From assembly GCA_964528035.1 (NCBI GenBank), contig CAZGQY010000153.1, positions 1-10,104 of the forward strand: a DNA stretch of 10,104 nt, read 5' to 3'. The stretch comes from CAZGQY01 sp964528035 (GTDB lineage: Bacteria > Pseudomonadota > Gammaproteobacteria > Methylococcales > UBA1147). The notes under the pieces were generated by a model, which ran no database searches, was not told where the DNA came from, and was given only the letters and a program-made list of their open reading frames with translations. The position numbers and the translations under genes are program-made. Shown one piece after another: positions 1 to 4,707 of the stretch. Position 1 is the stretch's first letter; the number at the start of each line of letters is the position of its first letter.

Positions 1-848
1 CAATTGCCGCATTGTTGCTACGCGGAGATCACGAATTAAACCCCATTAAAGCCGAAAAACTGGAGGCTATTGCCTCACCATTACAATTCGCCAACGACGA
101 AGAAATCCGGCAGGCAGCGGGTTGTTCCGCCGGTTCTATCGGACCCATCGGACTTGATATTACACTGATTGTCGACCGTAGCGCAGCTAATTTAACCGAC
201 TTTGTCTGTGGCGCTAACCAAGATGACAAGCATCATTGCGGTGTAAACTGGCAGCGGGATTTACCACTGCCAGAAGCTATTCACGATATTCGCATGGTGC
301 AGGATGGCGACCCCAGTCCGGACGGTCAGGGTACATTAACCATCGCCAGAGGTATTGAGGTTGGCCATATATTCCAGCTAGGCAGTAAATACAGCGACTC
401 GATGCACGCAGTCGTGCTGGATGAATCAGGAAAAAGCAGAAACTTGATCATGGGTTGCTACGGAATCGGCGTCTCCCGAGTTGTCGCAGCAGCCATCGAA
501 CAAAATCATGACGAAAAAGGTATCATCTGGCCGGATGCTATCGCACCCTTTCAGCTAGCCCTGTTACCGATGAATATGCACAAGTCAGAGCGGCTGCGGG
601 CAACAATGGAACTCATTTATCAGGAACTACTGGACGCTGGAATCGACGTATTATTCGACGACCGTAAAGTCCGCGCCGGGTTTATGTTCGCCGACGCCGA
701 ACTTATCGGCATTCCTCACCGCATTGTTATTGGTGACCGGGGGCTGGATTCCGGAACAGCTGAATATAAAAACCGCAGGGACGGTGAAACTGAGGAAGTA
801 GCTTTGGATGGAATAGTTGAGTTTGTAAAGGAAAAATTGAGCAGTTGA
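1..848 (+). CDS. proS: Prolyl-tRNA synthetase, C-terminal part (gene enters from left edge)
   Basis: Charges tRNA-Pro with proline in the cytoplasm. The reading frame is open from base 3, with no start in the window, so the 5' half lies outside. Visible parts, numbered from the TTG at base 12: the end of the bacterial editing insertion with RGDHELN (4-10); the return to the class II catalytic core with RGIEVGHIFQLG (113-124); motif 3, GCYGIGVSRVV (148-158), which carries the ATP-binding arginine; and an anticodon-binding domain from about 175 to the end, with DDRKVRAG as a recognisable stretch. It ends normally at TGA, 846-848. The insertion-bearing architecture is that of the bacterial long-form ProRS. 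This is a housekeeping gene and marks the chromosomal edge of the accessory region to its right. Confidence 0.97.
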   Translation, partial: IAALLLRGDHELNPIKAEKLEAIASPLQFANDEEIRQAAGCSAGSIGPIGLDITLIVDRSAANLTDFVCGANQDDKHHCGVNWQRDLPLPEAIHDIRMVQDGDPSPDGQGTLTIARGIEVGHIFQLGSKYSDSMHAVVLDESGKSRNLIMGCYGIGVSRVVAAAIEQNHDEKGIIWPDAIAPFQLALLPMNMHKSERLRATMELIYQELLDAGIDVLFDDRKVRAGFMFADAELIGIPHRIVIGDRGLDSGTAEYKNRRDGETEEVALDGIVEFVKEKLSS

Positions 849-897
849 TCGTTCGTGCTTCTACAACCAATGACGTTGATGTGGTAACAATTAACAA

Positions 898-1083
898 TTG
901 CCGATTGATGGTAATAAACGTAGCGCATTAACAATTACTGCAATATTCCTGGAAATTAACGGATATACCTTCGATGCACCCGAGTCTGAAGCAGTCGTGG
1001 TATTTGAAAAACTGGCCGCTGGCGAACTCTCTGAAACAGAGCTAAGGCAATGGCTCAGCGAATCTTCGACTCGTACTGCCTGA
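898..1083 (+). pseudogene. Fic/Doc-family toxin fragment, 5' truncated
   Basis: The frame opening at TTG 898 gives 61 residues that begin PIDGNKRSAL, matching the Fic/Doc active-site motif HPFxxGNKRxA. It continues with the usual FLEINGY segment and a C-terminal tail (KLAAGELSETELRQWL) typical of Doc death-on-curing proteins. The family motif's histidine and everything before it are missing: an in-frame stop (TAA, 892-894) precedes the motif and proS ends only 50 bp upstream. Doc proteins are about 125 residues, so only the C-terminal half remains. Without the catalytic histidine it cannot modify EF-Tu, as intact Doc does. No antitoxin (Phd) gene is visible. It is a remnant of a toxin-antitoxin cassette. 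The family call is strong; expression is unlikely. Confidence 0.8.
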
Positions 1084-1179
1084 TAACTAAGCTCGTTTGC
1101 TGTTTTGATAGCACCGAAAGAAATAGACAAGCACAACTCTCACCACTATTTATATTGCAACAGGCACTCGCCCCATCCT

Positions 1180-1503
1180 ATGCACAAATTATTAGCCCTG
1201 AGTACTGCGGTAATCCTGACATTAAACTCCAGTAACGGCCACTCGGCTGATACACAACTTGATACTATTCGAGCCACCCGATTTGTTGACATTGTACAAA
1301 TTATTCCCGAGGTTGAAGTAGAAATCCGTTACTACAGCGTTTTTAATTTTGTCGGCACCCGTATTAATGGCTACAAACAACCCAAATGCTTATTAACCAT
1401 CGAGGCCGCACACGCATTAAAGAAAGTGCAGCAGCAGTTAAAAAAGCGCAGTACATCGGGGGCAGTTGTCGCGTTATACCATTATTTTCTTATGGTGCAT
1501 TGA
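1180..1503 (+). pseudogene. D-alanyl-D-alanine dipeptidase (VanX/DdpX-like) fragment, 3' truncated
   Basis: From ATG 1180 the product begins MHKLLALSTAVILTLNSSNG, a plausible signal peptide. It then shows the N-terminal signature of the VanX/DdpX (peptidase M15D) family: a segment IIPEVEVEIRYYSVFNFVGT followed by INGYKQPKCLL and an alanine-rich helix (EAAHALKKVQQQL). After about residue 90 the similarity stops and the frame ends at TGA 1501-1503. The zinc-binding and catalytic part of the family (the DGYRP segment and the later His/Asp/Glu ligands) is absent, so 107 residues remain of roughly 200-250. Intact enzymes cleave D-Ala-D-Ala in the cell envelope. The frame can be opened up to 1105, but the signal peptide favours 1180. 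It is probably a broken gene, cut where the accessory DNA begins. Confidence 0.72.
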
Positions 1504-1560
1504 GCAACTGGCAAAACCCCGCGAACAAGGGTGTATTTGGCAACAGTACGAAGGGTCGTT

Positions 1561-1640
1561 CGTAAGTGCATGCAACAATAAGAGAACTGACCCCTTTGCT
1601 CATAAGTGCATGCAACAATAAGAGAACTGACCCCTTTGCT
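1561..1640. repeat. Two tandem copies of a 40-bp repeat
   Basis: Units 1561-1600 and 1601-1640 are identical except for one base (cg against ca at the second position). Each holds the palindrome tgcatgca and ends in gaactgacccctttgct. Read on the minus strand each unit starts agcaaaggggtcagttctc, which resembles the ggggtcag-type ends often found beside REP/IS200-like tyrosine transposases. That link is from memory and weak. The pair sits between the broken dipeptidase gene and the end of the DGR operon, so it may mark a junction of acquired DNA. Confidence 0.85.
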
Positions 1641-1672
1641 TCTCTCATGGGCACGAAATCCAATAATATGTT

Positions 1673-2086
1673 TTAAAGTGTAAAAGAACAAAGAAAAAAG
1701 CGTTAATTTAAGTCCTGGGCGAGACGGAAACCGACACCGTCGCCCCGGTCGCCCGCGGCCCCCCCGTCACGGGTCGCGGAACGCAGGTACCTCGGAAAGT
1801 TGGACCAGGAGCCGCCGCGAATCACGCGCCGACCGCAATCGGCGCCATCTTTATCCAACCAGGCCGATCCATCGGTCGGCGCATCGTTGTAGTCGTCATG
1901 CCAGCAATCCTGTACCCATTCCCACACATTCCCCGAGGTATCGAACAGGCCAAAACCGTTTGGGACGAAGGAACCCACTGGCGCAGTCATGCGGCTATCC
2001 CAAAGACTCCCGCAACCATCGCAGTTCGCCTTGTTCGAACCAATTTCGTCTCCCCACCAATAATTGGTCTTTGTTCCGGCCCGGGC
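1673..2086 (-). repeat. Copy A of a 414-bp homologous block (3' end of target 2)
   Basis: Aligns without gaps to 4294-4707 (constant offset 2621). It covers 30 bp past the stop codon, the VR, and 250 bp of FGE-domain coding sequence upstream of the VR. Counting by eye, the 250-bp part (1837-2086) has 9 mismatches and the first 43 bp have 6. Beyond 2086 the two genes suddenly become much less alike although the proteins remain homologous. This suggests a recent duplication or gene conversion between the two targets. Confidence 0.9.
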
Positions 2087-2599
2087 CGCATAGTTCCATT
2101 CCGTCTCAGTCGGCAAACGATAGGATTTTCCCGTGGCATCCGACAACCAGCGCGCATAATCCACCGCGTCCTGCCAACTGACATTGATCACCGGCCGGCG
2201 CCCTTGACCCCAGCCCTCTGAATTCGGTAATGTTTCCCCAGTCGCTTTGACAAAGGCCCGATAATCGTCGAAAGTCACTTCGCAACGTCCGATCGCGAAC
2301 GGTTTTTTGAGCGTGATGCTATGGCCGGTATTATTACCCTCTATCGACTTGCCAGGTGTAATCACAACCATTTCCGGCCCTTCACCCGGTTTGGATATGC
2401 AAATGCTTTTTTTGTTGGATATTTCGTACCAACGGGTTAACAAGAATTCCAGTCCACCGGTAACGGCCCACAATCCGGCAGACACAACAGCGAACAGAAA
2501 AATCCCGATAATAATTCTGTGACGCCATTTTTTAGCAACACTGACAGCCACAAGATTAGTATTTGCAACCCAAAACAATGGAACCGGGACCTTCGACAC
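1703..2599 (-). CDS. DGR target 2: single-pass membrane protein with variable FGE-sulfatase (C-type-lectin fold) domain
   Basis: 298 residues if translated from GTG 2597-2599. A basic stretch KKWRHR (23-28) precedes one membrane segment (about 29-47), then a short linker and an FGE-sulfatase domain (about 75-295) with the family landmarks EVTFDDY, RPVINVSW, YRLPTETEW, GLFDTSGNVWEWVQD and RVIRGGSW. The positive charges before the membrane helix predict N-inside, C-outside, so the domain should face the periplasm. Residues 266-288 come from the VR and differ from the TR at 13 residues. True formylglycine-generating enzymes have two catalytic cysteines just after RGGS; neither is here, so this is a binding module. 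The start is uncertain: GTG 2599 has no well-placed ribosome site and its first codons lie in the DGR spacer; GTG 2551 is an alternative. The last gene of the operon; it has no signalling domain of its own. Confidence 0.9.
   Translation of the reverse strand: MSKVPVPLFWVANTNLVAVSVAKKWRHRIIIGIFLFAVVSAGLWAVTGGLEFLLTRWYEISNKKSICISKPGEGPEMVVITPGKSIEGNNTGHSITLKKPFAIGRCEVTFDDYRAFVKATGETLPNSEGWGQGRRPVINVSWQDAVDYARWLSDATGKSYRLPTETEWNYAARAGTKTNYWWGDEIGSNKANCDGCGSLWDSRMTAPVGSFVPNGFGLFDTSGNVWEWVQDCWHDDYNDAPTDGSAWLDKDGADCGRRVIRGGSWSNFPRYLRSATRDGGAAGDRGDGVGFRLAQDLN
1715..1836 (-). repeat. DGR variable repeat VR2 (in target 2)
   Basis: 122 bp aligned without gaps to the TR (2757-2878). There are 18 differences, all at positions that are A in the TR coding strand (11 A to G, 5 A to T, 2 A to C). 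The mutated core corresponds to TR 2779-2846. Its 3' end, 22 bp ending in cgtctcgcccag on the coding strand, is identical in TR and both VRs and is the likely initiation-of-mutagenic-homology site. Thirteen residues differ from the TR translation. Confidence 0.97.
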
Positions 2600-2756
2600 A
2601 TCGGTCTACCAGCCCCGCCCCCTCCATCCGTGGCAGTCTATTCGGCCTTCCCATCCCTGCGAAGCCGGGAAACGGACTCATGGACACCCGCGCACCACAC
2701 CCGAACCGTCCTTGAACGGTTCGGCTCCGGGCCCGGCCTAAAGCCGCGCGGGCGGA
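2600..2756 (-). ncRNA. Structured spacer 3' of the TR, probable part of the DGR template RNA
   Basis: This gap between TR and target 2 is GC-rich and has no convincing gene. On the minus strand it holds, in order from the TR, a cggct / agccg stem enclosing the palindrome ccgggcccgg (2727-2736), then a perfect 9-bp stem with a 6-nt loop (2701-2724). In the Bordetella phage DGR the RNA directly 3' of the TR is needed to prime cDNA synthesis and to bind the RT-Avd complex. By position, this segment should be the equivalent. The open frame running through it from the TR is only the fading extension of the TR reading frame. Confidence 0.55.
2701..2724 (-). other. Perfect 9-bp inverted repeat (RNA hairpin) downstream of TR
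   Basis: ccgaaccgt (2701-2709) and acggttcgg (2716-2724) are exact reverse complements around the loop ccttga. No T-run follows on either strand, so it does not look like an intrinsic terminator. Its place, 33 bp beyond the TR, fits a structural element of the DGR RNA. Confidence 0.75.
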
Positions 2757-2878
2757 CTGGGCGAGACGGAAACCGACATTGTTGTTCCGGTTGTCCGCGG
2801 TCCTCCTGTTACGGTTCGCGGAACGCAGGTTCCTCGGTTTGTTGTTCCAGGAGCCGCCGCGAATCACGCGCCGACCGC
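2757..2878 (-). repeat. DGR template repeat (TR)
   Basis: 122-bp donor sequence for both VRs. The coding strand has 28 adenines, 26 of them in or next to the mutated core, and in the VR frame it reads SWNNKPRNLRSANRNRRTAD followed by NRNNN. This run of AAC (Asn) codons is typical of DGR templates because A replacement at the first two positions reaches many residues and no stop codon. Adenines altered in at least one VR number 22. The TR lies directly 3' of the RT gene and overlaps it by 15 bp: the RT stop TGA (2864-2866) is inside the TR. The sequence beyond the TR diverges at once from that beyond the VRs, which fixes the 3' border. Confidence 0.97.
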
Positions 2879-3919
2879 CTCTTGGTCCGTTCCCCTTCTA
2901 AAAACCACATTAGAAAATATTGTACGGCGCAACCCATAAGTATCAGCGTGTATCGCATGGCCAATCCAGCTTTGCACCGACGGATCAAAGTCTGAAAAAT
3001 CCAGTCTACCCTGATTATAACCCTCAGCAAAGCCCCGTAACCTTCTATAAAAACGATGTCCATTATCATTTCTGAGTCGGCGGGACGCCGGATAAACCAG
3101 GTAACCCAGTAAGTTCAGTCCCTTGGTTACCGGACTGACCTGCGCTTTACGAGGGTGCAGCCTTAGTCGTTCAACCCCTAGGCGTTCTTCGATTTTTGAG
3201 CGGATATCATGCAAGCGTGATTTATCATCATCGAGGATAACCATATCATCGACATAACGAAGATAAGCATGTACCTTCAGCTCCTGTTGTACATAATGAT
3301 CCAGATCATCCAAATACAAATTGGCAAAAAACTGGCTGGTCAGATTGCCGATCGGGATGCCTTTCCTCATTGATATCTTTGCATCGCCCTCCTCAGCGAT
3401 AGGAGAACCATCGATAATTGTATCAAGCAAACAAAGAACTTGTTTATCCTTGATGCGTCGGTACAGTTTGTGTTTGAGAATTTGATGGTCGATGGATGCA
3501 AAATATTGCACCACATCCAGCTTTAAAGCATAGGCATACCGCCTTGCCCAAGTCTGATAACGATTAACCGCTTGATGTACGCCTTTACCCTTCCGACAGG
3601 CATAGGAATCCTGGATAAACGTAGGATCCAACCCAGGCTCAATGCAATTCATAATCGCATGATGGACTACGCGATCACGAAACGGTGCGGCAGCGATTTG
3701 GCGCGGTTTGCGTTCGTAGATGGTAAACAAACGGTAGCTTCCGGGCCGGTAATCGCCATTCTGTAGTTGCCGTTGTAATCGGATCAATTCCTTTTCAAGA
3801 TAAAATTCGAAGCGTGCCGCTTCCGGGGTCTGACGTTTTCCGCGCCTTGCTTTTTGCCAGGCGGAAAGCAGATTCTCGAATTCAATAAGCTGAGGCCAAA
3901 GTCTACCGAGCCGTTTCAC
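2864..3919 (-). CDS. DGR reverse transcriptase
   Basis: 351 residues. Copies the TR-containing RNA into cDNA with errors at template adenines, working with Avd. Visible motifs: KLDVVQYFASID (133-144) with the first catalytic aspartate; GIPIGNLTSQFFANLYL (187-203), whose IGxxxSQ form is the hallmark that separates DGR RTs from retron and group II intron RTs; and the polymerase box YVDD (222-225). A thumb-like C-terminal part follows. The start is GTG 3917-3919, which overlaps the Avd stop as GTGA and has a strong AGGAGGA ribosome site 7 nt upstream. The last four codons and the stop are supplied by the TR. No extra catalytic domain is fused. Length is normal for the family. Confidence 0.97.
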   Translation of the reverse strand: MKRLGRLWPQLIEFENLLSAWQKARRGKRQTPEAARFEFYLEKELIRLQRQLQNGDYRPGSYRLFTIYERKPRQIAAAPFRDRVVHHAIMNCIEPGLDPTFIQDSYACRKGKGVHQAVNRYQTWARRYAYALKLDVVQYFASIDHQILKHKLYRRIKDKQVLCLLDTIIDGSPIAEEGDAKISMRKGIPIGNLTSQFFANLYLDDLDHYVQQELKVHAYLRYVDDMVILDDDKSRLHDIRSKIEERLGVERLRLHPRKAQVSPVTKGLNLLGYLVYPASRRLRNDNGHRFYRRLRGFAEGYNQGRLDFSDFDPSVQSWIGHAIHADTYGLRRTIFSNVVFRRGTDQEAVGA

Positions 3920-4281
3920 GATGAAGTCCTCCTGCTGCGCAGCCAGCCACCGATCTGGCGACCCAGTTGATCCATAAGTTTCGCACCATGTTCAAAACGA
4001 CGGACCGGAATAATTTTCAGTTCAAACGCCAGTCGCCACAAATGACGTAGTATTTCCAGTTTGGTATTCGCCCGTTTCAGCAACGTCTGTTTCTCACTGC
4101 TTGCACTATATGCTGCAGCAACCAGAGATTCAAGTACCGCAAGCAACACATTTTCCATGCGTTCCCCCAAAGTAAAGCGGTGTGAGCGTGGAAATTTTTG
4201 CAGCAGTGGAATCATCCACAGCAGCAATTCATGGCAGGCCTGAACCGCCTGCGGACTTCGATCCACCCACTTCGCCTCCAT
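3916..4281 (-). CDS. avd: DGR accessory variability determinant (Avd-type four-helix protein)
   Basis: 121 residues from ATG 4279-4281. A TTG one codon upstream is possible but less likely. Avd forms a small helical, basic barrel that binds the RT and the DGR RNA and is required for mutagenic homing. The sequence has the family pattern: a first helix ending in LLQKFPRSHRFTLGERMEN (the FPR..RF.LGER signature), a hydrophobic second helix, a third helix with LEILRHLWRLAFELKII, and a C-terminal IGGWLRSRR. It is basic overall. It begins 42 bp after the target 1 stop and overlaps the RT start by 4 bp, which fits translational coupling and a fixed Avd:RT ratio. Confidence 0.93.
   Translation of the reverse strand: MEAKWVDRSPQAVQACHELLLWMIPLLQKFPRSHRFTLGERMENVLLAVLESLVAAAYSASSEKQTLLKRANTKLEILRHLWRLAFELKIIPVRRFEHGAKLMDQLGRQIGGWLRSRRTSS
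3927..3933 (-). promoter_or_regulatory. Ribosome binding site of the RT
   Basis: AGGAGGA on the minus strand, 7 nt before GTG 3919. It lies inside the end of the avd gene and settles the RT start as GTG. It is the strongest such site found in the operon. Confidence 0.8.
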
Positions 4282-4293
4282 CAATTTTCCAAG

Positions 4294-4707
4294 TTAAAGT
4301 GTAAAAGCAAAAAGAATAAAGTGTCAATTTAGGTCCTGGGCGAGACGGAAACCGACATTGGAGTACCGGTCGTCCGCGGTCCCCCCGTTACGGTCCGCGG
4401 AACGCAGGGCCCTCGGCCTGCTGTTCCAGGAGCCGCCGCGAATCACGCGCCGACCGCAGTCGGCGCCATCTTTATCCAACCAGGCCGATCCATCGGTCGG
4501 CGCATCCTTGTAGTCGTCATGCCAGCAGTCCTGTACCCATTCCCACACATTCCCCGAGGTATCGAACAGGCCAAAACCGTTTGGGACGAAGGAACCCACT
4601 GGCGCAGTCATGCGGCCATCCCAAAGACTCCCGCAACCATGGCAGTTCGCCTTGTTCGAACCAATCTCATCTGCCCACCAATAATGGGTCTTTGTTCCGG
4701 CCCGGGC
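4294..4707 (-). repeat. Copy B of the 414-bp homologous block (3' end of target 1)
   Basis: Partner of 1673-2086. It takes in the 30 bp between the target 1 stop and position 4294, VR1, and 250 bp upstream of VR1. Both copies end at the same point, a gcccgggc stretch, beyond which nucleotide identity falls sharply. The part beyond the stop codons includes a shared AT-rich tail (ttaaagtgtaaaag), so the event copied non-coding sequence too and was not only selection on the protein. Confidence 0.9.

Noticed and set aside
1482..1691. 69-codon minus-strand frame over the tandem repeat
   Set aside because: Its sequence is built from the 40-bp repeat read in frame; no domain and no ribosome site.
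2701..2724. The 9-bp hairpin as an intrinsic terminator of the RT transcript
   Set aside because: No U-run follows on the minus strand, and a same-strand target gene begins about 100 bp further on.
2556..2867. Minus-strand frame of 103 codons starting in the TR (IRGGSWNNKPRN...)
   Set aside because: It is the TR read in the VR frame followed by GC-rich sequence with no domain similarity. It lacks the rest of the FGE fold and a ribosome site, so it is template RNA and not a gene.
1715..4457. The three near-identical 122-bp segments as a CRISPR array or simple dispersed repeat
   Set aside because: They are far apart, lie in coding ends or next to an RT, and differ only at adenines, which a CRISPR or ordinary repeat does not explain.
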